A stretch of DNA of 64,000 bases from Saururus chinensis (lineage: Eukaryota; Streptophyta; Magnoliopsida; Piperales; Saururaceae). A program made the translations under genes and the position numbers. Location of the stretch: contig CP141150.1 in assembly GCA_035235625.1 (NCBI GenBank), positions 7,130,001-7,194,000 on the forward strand, read 5' to 3'. The notes under the pieces were generated by a model, which saw only the letters and a list, made by a program, of their open reading frames with translations, was not told the origin of the DNA and did no database searches. How positions within the stretch are numbered: the first letter of the stretch is position 1; every line of letters starts with the position of its first letter. Of the stretch, positions 10,835-22,286 are shown piece after piece.

Positions 10835-13080
10835 TGTGACGACCCGACCCGAGCCGGGCCCACAAAATCGCCAATAGGAAATTTTTTTTTTTTTTCTTGA
10901 GCCAGGAATCATCGTCTGAGTGCGAGAGGTACAACGTTCGTCTACGCACTACGGAGCTTTAAGGCTTCCTCGTACGTAGACTTAGGTTGTAACGAACATA
11001 TACACACGACGAAGCTTCATAGTTCGTCGCGTGTAAAATAAAACATATTATTATAATGATTTGGATCGGGCCAACATTGCCTTGCCGTTGGTTGCCTACG
11101 TACGTATTGGATATTATCCCAATACGATCGGATCCGAACGTAGTTCTGCCTAATGGCTACTACATACTACAAACATCACAAAATCATACGTATAAAATAC
11201 ATATCTCCGAATATTTAATCGGAGTATACAAACACTCATCATATATCGGAGTCGAGCGGAAGTTAATAAATTAACGGAATCGTACATCTCGCTCTACCAT
11301 AGAGCGGGATCGGAATCTCATACATGTATCTCGCTCTATCACTGAGCCGAGACCGAGAACACAAATTACATGTCTCGCTCTACCCTAGAGCGAGACCACA
11401 CGTCATATAAGTATATATTATGGCATCTAGGTATATAGGCACATAGCATAGTATATAGGCACCTAGCATGGCATATAGGCACCTAGCATGGCATATAGGC
11501 ACCTAGCATGGCATATAGGTACATAGCATAGTATATAGGCGCATAGCATGGTATATAGGCACATAGCATAGTATATAGGCACATAGCATGGCATATAGGC
11601 ACCTAGCATGGCATATAGGTACATGGCATAATATATAGGTACATGACATAGTATATAGGCACATAGCATAGTATATAGGCACATAGCATAGTATATAGGC
11701 ACATAGTATGGCATATAGGCACCTAGCATGACATATAGATATATAGCATATAGGTATAGTAGCGGGATACAGAGTTGCTTACTGCCCTTATGTCTCGTAT
11801 AGTAGAGGTACACGGAGTTGCTCGCACAAGCATCCTTCCCTTCAGATCCAAAGATATTAGACGGAGCTTCCTCTAGCCTTCATATGTTCCTCGTCCTGTA
11901 CAGAAAGACTACGTATAAATGTTCTCCTTACCGGAGACTCTTCTCATTTCCTGTGCCCGTGAGTGGTGGACAGAACCTCCCCTAGTCTAGATTACTTCTC
12001 TTAATGTAGCTTGGCAACTTCGGACAAAATCCCGTCTTGCTCCGGGCCCATATTTCTTGTTCGTTGCTCGAGGATGACGGGTGGAGCCTCTCCTTGTCTC
12101 GGGGCATTTCCTCCTTATACGGTTGCCGAATCAAAGAACGGACCTCTCCATTGCGTAGAACATACTTGATTTAGTCAAGAACGCCTCTTGGACTGACTAA
12201 ATCGGAGTTGGGATGACCAAAAACAGAGAAAACGAAGTTCGTCGGTGCATGAAGATAACGGGCAGGACCTCCTCTTGTCTTGGGACGTTTCCTCATCATA
12301 CGGTCTTCAACTCAAAGAACGGACAGCTCCATTGCGTAGAGCATACTCGATTTAGTAGGAAACGGGTCTTGAACGGCCTTAATCGGCCTCAGAACGGTCA
12401 AGAACGGAGGAAATGAAAATCTCCTCCAGAATGGAGAGAAATGGGGGTTTAAATAGCCCCCGAGCCGCCGAAACCGCGGCGCCGCGCCGCCAAAACCGGC
12501 GGCGCCGCTGTTTCGGCGGCGGCGCCCGCCGAAACGCGCGCGTCTCGCACCCGCGCGTTACGCGGGTCGCGACCGCGCGAACCCGCGGCCCACGCGGAAC
12601 AGCGCGCGCGCGAAACCGCGGCGCCCGCGGTAACGCGGGCGCGCGTCGCGCCGCGCCGCGCTGGCTCGCGCTGCGGCCGCGCGCCAGCCGCGCGCCGCGC
12701 GCCGGCTAACCCAATTTCCATTTTTCTTTTTTATTTTTATACTTAAAATTACAAACGCGCGCATCTTTCTACCCCGGAATCGGATTCGCGCGTTCTAGGT
12801 ACCGTTGGACTCGTATCGACGAGCCCTTCGATACCAACCCACTTAAAGTAGCAAAACACACTATTTCCAAGTGGGTCCCACTTATATTGCACGTTTCTCA
12901 AATATCGTAATTTCCGGTCCCGACCTGTTTCGCGCGTTCTTTGAATCATTACGCTCATTATGCCAAGCTCTACCTGGCTACGGGTATTTCATCTAATGAA
13001 AACCCTTAACATTAATCTCAAATTACCGAATTACCCTTAACCCTCCCGGGTTAAGCGTAACCGAAAAACGGGTCGTTACA
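10835..13080 (-). repeat. LARD 3' LTR (left copy)
   Basis: 2246 bp, reading TGTAACGACCCG to CGGGTCGTCACA on the minus strand. It contains a 20-bp tandem array (11434-11757), several short CTCGCTCTA motifs near 11290-11390, diverged copies of an acGGACAGAACCTCC-type module (11850-12380) and a very GC-rich block (about 12460-12710). The right LTR lacks about 70 bp of that block. Open frames over the tandem array are by-products of the repeat. Confidence 0.9.
11434..11757. repeat. 20-bp tandem array in the left LTR
   Basis: About 15 units with consensus close to TATAGGCACCTAGCATGGCA, then a degenerate partial unit. Because 20 is not a multiple of 3, the minus frame has a 60-bp (20-residue) period and stays open by chance. 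The same array lies at 17177-17500 in the right LTR. Confidence 0.9.
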
Positions 13081-13082
13081 TT

Positions 13083-13093
13083 CTTCCCCCCTT
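13083..13093 (-). other. Polypurine tract of the LARD
   Basis: On the minus strand this reads AAGGGGGGAAG, two bases before the LTR start. It is preceded by GAGGACGCAATT, a context common in plant Gypsy elements. It primes plus-strand DNA synthesis and fixes the element's orientation. Confidence 0.8.
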
Positions 13094-13625
13094 AATAGAA
13101 TTGCGTCCTCGCAATTCGCCAAAATTACTCTTCTAAACACAACAAAATTCAGTCATTATTAATCAAGCACAAATCACAGATAAAATTCCGATAATCTAAT
13201 ATCGGAGGAAATCTTCACAAAGAAAATTTAATAGTTCACAAACGTATGAAATACTTTATACAAAATTTGATAATTTAGATCAGATAAAATCGTCACAACA
13301 AAGTCCGATAACTTATGACCGGATAAAACACTTTAAAACACAATCTGATGCTTATGTCAGGATCAGATAGATTGAAATTCAAACTTAAAATACAAACGGC
13401 AATTCCGGATTAATCAAATCCCGTCAAACACAATTCAAAACACTTCCGGATTCCTTTTCACAATTCGACAATTTGGTCGAAAAATCGTTTCACAAAATAA
13501 ATCTGATATGTCGTTCAAAATCAGACATATCATTCTTTCAATAATTCGATCGTTCACAAAATCTGATAAATTGTTCATAAACGAAATCCGATATTAAATT
13601 CAAAATCGGATAAATCATTATTCAG

Positions 13626-14236
13626 AAATCTGAAAACACAATCACAGAATGTCGCGATACCAGACGACTTACACCCGCGCCCATGGGGCGACGCGAGACA
13701 GAAAGGAAGGGATTTACCCATGACATCCCAATCCTGTGCGCGCAGATGCCAAATTTGGTGGTATCCAAAATCATAATAATTCTTAGCTCCGAGGAACCGA
13801 GAACTATCCAGACGGCACGATTGCCCAAAACTCGGAGAAATTTTCGAAAAGAGGAGATGATTTTAAAGTCAGAGCTTTGTTTTCATAAAAGTAGTAGAAA
13901 ATTTTTAGCAAAACTTTGGTGAGTCAAAATCTTGGTATAAATTTTTACTTAGTAGGTTGAACTAGGTTCTAAGTATATGTTTTATGCACATAAGAAAATA
14001 TTGTGTCAACTTTCTTTTGAAATCATTCGAAAAAATCTGAAAACATGATCACAAAATGTCGCGATACCAAACGACTTACACCCGCGCCCATGGGGCGACG
14101 CGAGACAGAAAGGAAGGGATTTACCCATGACATCCCAATCCTATGCGCGCCAGATGCCAAATTTGGCGGTATCCAGAATTGATAGCTTTTGGGCTTTATA
14201 CCAAATAACTATCCAGACGGTCCGAAGACCCAAATC
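13626..14236. repeat. Direct duplication inside the LARD interior
   Basis: Two copies of about 200 bp, 13626-13830 and 14033-14236, share GTCGCGATACCA, ACACCCGCGCCCATGGGGCG and CTATCCAGACGG. The first about 145 bp match almost perfectly; the rest has drifted. No protein is encoded in any consistent frame. Confidence 0.75.
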
Positions 14237-14319
14237 ATCGAAAACTTCATTGTCAAATCAAATCCCGAATAAACATTTTTTTATTAAATCAGATTTGTAA
14301 TCGAGATTCATTTCAATAT

Positions 14320-15520
14320 ACTAGCGAAATCAACCTTGGAGCAGTCCACTAACACCTCATGTCATATACCACGAGTGTTTGATGGTTTCTTCTTAGCAAT
14401 TCCGCAGGCAATTGAGATAAATTTACTAAATTTCAAATCTAATTTCAAATACCAAGGGATTTAAAATTAAAATTCCATATCAAATCCACCAGTAGATTCA
14501 ACCTTAGATTAATCCACTAACGCCTGATATTTCATATCACAGGTGTTTAGTGATTTCTCTTCGGGATTTCTACTGTTTTTCAAAACAGATTTTAAACAAA
14601 CTTTCAAAATACTCATATTTCGGAAATGAGATTCGTATAAATATATCGGTAGAATTTACTGCAGAGTTGTCCACTAACACTCCACCTTCTATACCGTGGG
14701 TGTTTGCTGGTTACTCTGAGATGGTTCTACCGCCTTTGAAAATAATCAAAAATATTTTCTAAAACAGACAATTTGAAATCAAATTTCAATACCCGAGTAG
14801 AATTAATCGTAGGGTTTTCCACTAGCGCTACATGTCCCATACCATGAGCGGTTAGCGGTTACCTCGTGGAAATTCTACCATCTTTGAAAACATATCACAA
14901 ATCATATTTTGTTTAAATACCCGAGTAGAATTAGCCGTAGGGTTTTTCCACTTCCGCTTCATGTCTCATACCATGAGCAGTTAGCGGTTACCTTGTGGAA
15001 ATTCTACCGTCTTTGAAAATATATTTCAAATCATATTTTGTTTAAATACTCAAGTAGAATTAACCGTTGAGTCTTCCACTAGCGCTACATGTCTCATACC
15101 ATGAGCGGTTAGCGGTTACCTCTTGGTAATTCTACCGTCTTTGAAAACATATTTCAAATCATATTTTGTCTAAATACCCGAGTAGAATTAACCGTTGAGT
15201 CTTCCACTAGCGCTACATGTCTCATACCATGAGCGGTTAGCGGTTACCTCTTGGTAATTCTATCGTCTTTGAAAACATCTTTCAAATCATATTTTGTTTA
15301 AATACCCGAGTAGAATTAACCGTTGAGTCTTCCACTAGCGCTACATGTCTCACACCATGAGCGGTTAGCGGTTACCTCTTGGTAATTCTATCGTCTTTGA
15401 AAACATATTTCAAATCATATTTTGTTTAAATACCCGAGTAGAATTAACCGTAGGGTTTTCCACTAGCGCTACATGTCTCATACCATGAGCGGTTAGCGGT
15501 TACGCTATGGTAATTCTACC
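14320..15520. repeat. Tandem hairpin array in the LARD interior (128-bp units)
   Basis: Six regular units start at 14797, 14925, 15054, 15182, 15310 and 15438, at 128-129 bp spacing, preceded by three diverged units near 14321, 14490 and 14647. Each unit is an imperfect inverted repeat: an outer arm GTAGAATT pairs with AATTCTAC about 75 bp later, and an inner arm CACTAGCGCTACATG pairs with CATGAGCGGTTAGCGG across a short loop. The diverged units have different arm bases that still pair, for example AACGCCTG with CAGGTGTTT. No open reading frame spans the array. Confidence 0.85.
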
Positions 15521-16563
15521 GCGGTTTAAACTACATTAAAATCAAAGTCATTGAAGATATTTAAAAAGAATTATGTAACGAATTCAAAACAAATTTTTCG
15601 ATCGAGTCAAATTCAAAATCACAATTCATAAAAATAAAAGTTTCCGATTAAATCCAAAGCCATACGAGAAAACAAAATTTCAATTCATTCTCGGTGAAAA
15701 AAATTGAAATTTGAAGAAATTTGAATCCGTCTTAAATTCGATGCAACACATGCATAATGAAATTCTAAATTAAATCCAAATCAACTTATTTAGAAAGAAT
15801 TTTTATATAACTCACGATTAAAAATCAAATTTCATAAAATCGGACTTCATATAAATCACATATAAAATGAAAAGTTTAAAAGCAAAAGTCATATGAAATC
15901 CAATTTCTAAATTGATTGAAATAAAATAAAAATTAAACAAGATGCAACAAATCCAGACTTAAGCTATAAATAAATTTCAGTTGAAAAATCAAAATAATCA
16001 TATTGATGTTTACATCAAATTTTTATGCAACACATGGCAATAAAAATCTCAAATAATTATACGATGAAATTTCATAATAAATTAGATGCACCATAAAGCA
16101 AAAATTCTAATTCTAATTTAAAATTGATATCTATAAAGTATAAACTTGTCATCAATCAGATACACATACATAGCATAAAACTTTAAAATTACTTCTAATA
16201 AAGTAATTTAGAATTTGTCAGAATTAAAGTTGGAACTAATTTAGAATCAAATCTGATAACAACATATTCAAAACATTTTTTATTTAAGATTAAAATTCAT
16301 AAAATAGAAGTCTATTAAAAATTATCGATAAAACCAAAAATTCAAAATTAGAGTTTGTGTTAGATTCGATAACACATGGGCATAACCACAAGAAGGAAAT
16401 CGGATTTTATTTGAAATCCACGACAACACGTCGAGAAAAGAAATTTAAAAAAAATCACAATTCATTTAAAAAATAATCAAAGCGCATTCAAAATAGAAAT
16501 TCTACTTATTTCAAAATTCAAATCAAAATACTTATTAATATTACGCTCTCGCAGACAGATCAA

Positions 16564-16576
16564 TGCTCCGATACCA
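16564..16576 (-). other. Primer binding site of the LARD
   Basis: On the minus strand this reads TGGTATCGGAGCA, two bases after the 5' LTR, matching the 3' end of plant initiator tRNA-Met with one change. It marks 16579-18753 as the 5' LTR. Confidence 0.8.
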
Positions 16577-16578
16577 AT

Positions 16579-18753
16579 TGTGACGACCCGACCCGAGCCG
16601 GGCCCACAAAATCGCCAATAGGAAATTTTTTTTTTTTCTTGAGCCAGGAATCATCGTCTGAGTGCGAGAGGTACAACGTTCATCTACGCACTAGGAGCTT
16701 TAAGGCTTCCTCGTACGTAGACTTAGGTTGTAACGAACATATACACACGACGAAGCTTCATAGTTCGTCGCGTGTAAAATAAAACATATTATTATAATGA
16801 TTTGGATCGGGCCAACATTGCCTTGCCGTTGGTTGCCTACGTACGTATTGGATATTATCCCAATACGATCGGATCCGAACGTAGTTCTGCCTAATGGCTA
16901 CTACATACTACAAACATCACAAAATCATACGTATAAAATACATATCTCCGAATATTTAATCGGAGTATACAAACACTCATCATATATCGGAGTCGAGCGG
17001 AAGTTAATAAATTAACGGAATCGTACATCTCGCTCTACCATAGAGCGGGATCGGAATCTCATACATGTATCTCGCTCTATCACTGAGCCGAGACCGAGAA
17101 CACAAATTACATGTCTCGCTCTACCCTAGAGCGAGACCACACACGTCATATAAGTATATATTATGGCATCTAGGTATATAGGCACATAGCATAGTATATA
17201 GGCACCTAGCATGGCATATAGGCACCTAGCATGGCATATAGGCACCTAGCATGGCATATAGGTACATAGCATAGTATATAGGCGCATAGCATGGTATATA
17301 GGCACATAGCATAGTATATAGGCACATAGCATGGCATATAGGCACCTAGCATGGCATATAGGTACATGGCATAATATATAGGTACATGACATAGTATATA
17401 GGCACATAGCATAGTATATAGGCACATAGCATAGTATATAGGCACATAGTATGGCATATAGGCACCTAGCATGACATATAGATATATAGCATATAGGTAT
17501 AGTAGCGGGATACAGAGTTGCTTACTGCCCTTATGTCTCGTATAGTAGAGGTACACGGAGTTGCTCGCACAAGCATCCTTCCCTTCAGATCCAAAGATAT
17601 TAGACGGAGCTTCCTCTAGCCTTCATATGTTCCTCGTCCTGTACAGAAAGACTACGTATAAATGTTCTCCTTACCGGAGACTCTTCTCATTTCCTGTGCC
17701 CGTGAGTGGTGGACAGAACCTCCCCTAGTCTAGATTACTTCTCTTAATGTAGCTTGGCAACTTCGGACAAAATCCCGTCTTGCTCCGGGCCCATATTTCT
17801 TGTTCGTTGCTCGAGGATGACGGGTGGAGCCTCTCCTTGTCTCGGGGCATTTCCTCCTTATACGGTTGCCGAATCAAAGAACGGACCTCTCCATTGCGTA
17901 GAACATACTTGATTTAGTCAAGAACGCCTCTTGGACTGACTAAATCGGAGTTGGGATGACCAGAAACAGAGAAAACGAAGTTCGTCGGTGCATGAAGATA
18001 ACGGGCAGGACCTCCTCTTGTCTTGGGACGTTTCCTCATCATACGGTCTTCAACTCAAAGAACGGACAGCTCCATTGCGTAGAGCATACTCGATTTAGTA
18101 GGAAACGGGTCTTGAACGGCCTTAATCGGCCTCAGAACGGTCAAGAACGGAGGAAATGAAAATCTCCTCCAGAATGGAGAGAAATGGGGGTTTAAATAGC
18201 CCCCGAGCCGCCGAAACCGCGGCGCCGCGCCGCCAAAACCGGCGGCGCCGCTGTTTCGGCGGCGGCGCCCGCCAGCAGCGCGGGTCGCGACCGCGCGCGA
18301 ACCCGCGGCCCGCGCGGAACCGCGGCGCCCGCGGTAACGCGGGCGCGCGTCGCGCCAGCCGCGCGCCGCGCGCCGGCTAACCCAATTTCCATTTTTCTTT
18401 TTTATTTTTATACTTAAAATTACAAACGCGCGCATCTTTCTACCCCGGAATCGGATTCGCGCGTTCTAGGTACCGTTGGACTCGTATCGACGAGCCCTTC
18501 GATACCAACCCACTTAAAGTAGTAAAACACACTATTTCCAAGTGGGTCCCACTTATATTGCACGTTTCTCAAATATCGTAATTTCCGGTCCCGACCTCTG
18601 TTTCGCGCGTTCTTTGAATCATTACGCTCATTATGCCAAGCTCTACCTGGCTACGGGTATTTCTTCTAATGAAAACCCTTAACATTAATCTCAAATTACC
18701 GAATTACCCTTAACCCTCCCGGGTTAAGCGTAACCGAAAAACGGGTCGTTACA
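16579..18753 (-). repeat. LARD 5' LTR (right copy)
   Basis: 2175 bp, near-identical to 10835-13080. The two derived open frames on each LTR translate identically. It differs mainly by a shorter GC-rich block (about 18200-18380), plus a two-base AC insertion near 17140 and scattered single changes. The 20-bp array lies at 17177-17500. Confidence 0.9.
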
Positions 18754-18758
18754 CTAAT

Positions 18759-19642
18759 GATGCTAATGAATATTATTAAAGGCTATAAATCATAGGTAAG
18801 TTCCTTTACCTCTAATTTTCAAATAGGATGCGACTTCCATGAACTCGGTTCCTCTAAAATCAATGAAACCCATACCTATCACTACACAAATCACTAATAG
18901 ACTAGCAACAAGAGAGTTGAATCAATCTATAGTAAAGGAATGAAAAAGAAAGATTGAATCAAAGAGAGCTTGATTAGAGAGAGAAAGGAGAGAGAAATTT
19001 GTAGAGAGAGGGAAAGAGAGGGGGTGAGGGGAAGGGTCGTGGTGTCGTACTAGCCAAAAGGGAAAGAGGGGTGAGTGAGGGTAGTGGGGGTTGTTTGACC
19101 TTTTTATAGACTTTTTAAGAAAATCTACTTTTATCCAATTTTGTGGTATTTTTTCCTAATCTCTTAAAAAAATAAAAGACATTTAATGGATAAAATATAT
19201 GAAATTTGCAATTGGTTACAATGAATAGGCTCAGTGATTGGTTGGTTTGGAAAGTGGTTATGGGTCAAAATTTTGTGGGTTATGAGGTTAAGAGAGGATA
19301 AATCTTGAATTACCAAAAGTAAAAAAGACATTTGAGAAAAATAACCAACTTGCAACAAGAAATTGGCACCAAGGAGAGAGAACTTGGTGTCTCAGTGTGA
19401 TTGGTTGGGTGGAGCAATCCCGCAAGAACTTTTCCTAATTTTTCGATAGGTCTTGTTCTGAAGATTTTTTACAAATAGGTCCTACTAATTAAAAATTAAT
19501 TCCCTATAAAGACAATGCACCTAAAATAAGATAATCACATCCTAATTAGACCTGAGAGGTTTAAGGCAAGACATCTAAATTTAGAAAAATCAAACTAAAC
19601 TACTAAAGATGCCCTATAGGCAATGGGTAGGTTTACTAGTCT
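18759..19642. other. Non-coding flank between LARD and CACTA
   Basis: Right continuation of the 10518-10834 host sequence. It contains an AGAGAG-rich stretch (about 18960-19070). I see no protein homology or element ends other than the LARD target copy at its left edge and the CACTA start at its right. Confidence 0.5.
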
Positions 19643-19763
19643 CACTACAAGAAAAAAAACTATTAGCGACGCTTTTAAGCAATGCTAATAGTCATGAAAG
19701 TATCATTAATGACCATTAGCGACACTTTTTGGCTTCGCTAAATACTTCTCTAATAGTCTCATC

Positions 19764-20218
19764 TGTCATGGACTGTGTTCTGAGCACCCTACCAATTTCC
19801 TTTTTACTTTAGTTACATGTATTTTTTTTTATTTTTATGTATTTTTTTTATTTATATTTTATGGTGCCACTATGCCCATACAACCACTTTGGCTACTACT
19901 CCAGCCATATACGAAAAATCTTTTATGCTATATAGAGGGGAGTGAGTAGTTGTGTTGTTGGTCATAGTGTTGTTCTAGCCATTACTTATAAACATGTTGA
20001 TAGTGAATGCATCCATTTTCCATGCTTGTGTCCATTTGTTTCCTTTCAATGTGACTCGTTTTCTGCCCCCTACTTCTTTGCTTTGCATGAGCGCCTGCAA
20101 GTGATTTGCGCAACACATTTGTGCAAGGCAAGCTATTTGTCCTAAACAAAGGCTGGCTTGGTGAGTCTTAAGCCTGCAAGCGTAGCACAATTGGCTGCCA
20201 AGGGGCACGTCTGTGACA
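19764..20218 (+). repeat. 5' LTR of the chromodomain Gypsy
   Basis: 455 bp, TGTCATGGACTG to CTGTGACA. The copy at 30050-30486 shares the GGACTGTGTTC start, the GAGTGAGTAGTTGTGTTG block and the GGGGCACGTCTGTGACA end. Base and indel differences are frequent. Confidence 0.85.
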
Positions 20219-20220
20219 GT

Positions 20221-20232
20221 TGGTATCAGAGC
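20221..20232 (+). other. Primer binding site
   Basis: TGGTATCAGAGC, the standard initiator tRNA-Met complement of plant LTR elements, two bases after the 5' LTR. Confidence 0.85.
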
Positions 20233-20259
20233 AGAAGAAAGGACCGTCCGTAAAGCTTC

Positions 20260-21500
20260 TACTTGCAATGCCAAAGTTGATAGTAGGTGAAGCTAGTGGA
20301 GTTGAGCATGCGGCTCCAGATCCACAACACAAAAACTTATCAAAATGGCAGAACCATGTTGAAGCCTTGGAGGAGCAAGTTGCACCCTTGGTCAACAAAC
20401 TTCTTACATTGGAAGATAAGTGAAGTCTCTTGAAAAAACGGAGAAATGGAACCCCGAGACAGGATCACAAAATCGTGATGTCAATATAGAGAACCACATG
20501 CTAATCGAAGAATCACAAGCGGAAGTTGATAAATTGCGTAAGGAGGTACAAAATATGGCTGCACAAATGAGCCTTCTCCTCCAGACAATGGCCCAACAGG
20601 AGCTTGTTGTAGTCATCAAGCGCCCTAAAGTGCCATAACCTAAGGTCTATCAGGGAGCATGAGATGTGAAAGAACTTGAAATTTTTTTGTTCAATATGGA
20701 ACAATACTTTTCGGCTTTTTGCCCAGAATCAGAAGAAGCTAAGGTTACAATGGCCACAATGTACTTATCTGGTGATGCCAAGCTTTGGTTGAGGATGAAG
20801 TACGAAGAAATTTTGAATAGTTGTCTTGAAGTAAACACTTGGGAAGACCTAAAGGGTCAATTGAAGACCCAATTTTTACCTGAAAATGTGGAATTCATTT
20901 CCTGACGGAACCTCCATTGTCTCCAACAAATAGGAACCATTCGTGAATACGTCAAACAATTTTTAGCCCCTTATGTTGGACATTCGAGATATGGCTGAGA
21001 ATGATAAGTTGTTCTATTTACTTAAAAGCCTCAAGCCATGGGCCCAAACTGAGCTGAATTGACACAAAGTGTGTGACTTATCTGTAGCTATCATTAAGGC
21101 CAAGCGTATTACTAACTTTACTGCCCAGGATAACACAAGAAAATGTGAATATTTTCAAAAGGACCAAGGCCCATGACAAGGTCAACGGGACCAAAGTAAC
21201 CCTAGTGAGTCTTAGGACAAGGGCAAGGTTGGTGAAAAGAAGTCTTTTTACAAAGACTTCGAGACAAAAGTCAATAGTTCCACTTTTGCCACTCGGCCGT
21301 TCTAACCCATCAATTGTGTTAGGGGCCCTTATCATGCTTACTATGTGTAAGACCCCATCTTACTTGGCAATGTTCTCAAAAGAAGGCACTTAATGACCTC
21401 GTTGCAAGAGAGCTAGCCCAACTTGAAGGAATGATGAAGTCTCCAGCGACGAAGATCAAGCACCCAAGATGAGAGCATTAAGACTACTCAAAACCATTGA
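20260..21500 (+). pseudogene. Gypsy gag relic
   Basis: Several frames carry pieces of gag. At 20510-20635 is a coiled-coil-like stretch, and at 20666-20905 a retrotransposon gag core with MEQYFSAF, AKVTMATMYLSGDAKLW and WEDLKGQLKTQF. A stop at 20904 and later frame changes show inactivation. The region after 21000 has only traces of gag. Confidence 0.75.
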
Positions 21501-21519
21501 GGGTATTCAAGGAAAATAA

Positions 21520-22286
21520 TTATCTGAAGCAAAGGGTCTAATGTACATTGAGATTTTCTTGAATGGCATCCCAACAAAAGCAATGGTAGACACAGGAGCC
21601 ACCCACACCTTTATATCGGACAATGAAGTAAGATGCATAGGGCTAAGGCTCGTCAAAGATTATAGTCGAATGAAGGCGGTGAACTCTGAAGCTCAGGTCC
21701 TTCACCGAAACAAACTATAAGTCAAGCTGGAGAAGTGCTCCTTTACACAACTGGAAATTCTCTTTTTGGGACTTCATATTGGCGGTGGACAAGTTCGAAT
21801 GGACTATGAAAAGGCTTGCGAAATTGAGGATTGGTCGGCCCCTACCAAAGTGAAACAATTGCGAACTTTCTTGGGTCTCTCCAACTATTACAAGCCTTTT
21901 GTCCAAGGGTATTCACAAAAAGCTAAACCTTTAACAGACTTGCTAAAGAAAGATCGCCCTTAGTGTTGGTCGGAACAATGTCAGAAAACCTTTGCTGAAC
22001 TAAAGACGAGGATCACACAAGAATCAGTGCTTCGACTCCCGGACTACTCCATGCCATTTGAAGTGCAAACAGGTGCCTTTGATTATACCATCAGGGGCAT
22101 TCTCTCACAAGAAGACTACCATGTTGCCTTTAAAAATCACAAACTCAACGAAAGGGAGTGATGCTGCACAGTATAAGAGATGGAGATGACAGTTGTTATC
22201 CATTGCCTGTGCACCTGACGCCATTACTTATTGGGTTCTCGCTTTGTTGTCAAACAAGCTTGGTGGCAAGAGATTTTGGCCGAATT
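21520..22286 (+). pseudogene. Gypsy protease and RT C-terminus/RNase H relic
   Basis: An aspartic protease motif VDTGATHTFIS is readable at about 21580-21625. Soon after, at 21720, the frame resumes at the RT thumb (KCSF, LGLHI, LRTFLGLSNYYKPF) and RNase H (FEVQTGAFDYTIRGILSQ). The RT palm with the catalytic Asp pair is absent, so an internal deletion of several hundred bases removed it. The relic runs into the solo LTR at 22287 and resumes at 24327. Confidence 0.8.

Larger units (their letters stand above)
10835..18753 (-). mobile_element. Young non-coding LTR retrotransposon (LARD-like), complete
   Basis: 7.9-kb element with two near-identical long LTRs (10835-13080 and 16579-18753), flanked by the 5-bp duplication CTAAT (10830-10834 and 18754-18758). 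The orientation is minus: next to the right LTR is a reverse-strand tRNA-Met-type primer site (16564-16576), and next to the left LTR a reverse-strand polypurine tract (13083-13093). The 3.5-kb interior has no gag or pol and no long open frame, so the element must depend on enzymes of another Gypsy element. I count about four substitutions and a few small indels between the LTRs outside one GC-rich block, so insertion was recent. The name LARD is by structure only. Confidence 0.9.

Noticed and set aside
11463..11813. 116-codon open frame on the minus strand, identical at 17206-17556
   Set aside because: It is the translation of a 20-bp tandem array plus LTR flank. Identity reflects the young LTR pair, not selection on a protein.
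12413..12764. Overlapping Arg/Ala-rich frames on both strands, and at 18055-18435
   Set aside because: They come from the extremely GC-rich LTR block, where stops are rare. Composition is low complexity and length changes between the two LTRs.
14790..15520. Centromeric or knob satellite
   Set aside because: Only about nine units, confined to the interior of one LTR element and ending with it.
20221..20232. tRNA gene at the TGGTATCAGAGC sites
   Set aside because: Only the short complement of a tRNA 3' end is present; there is no cloverleaf. These are primer binding sites.
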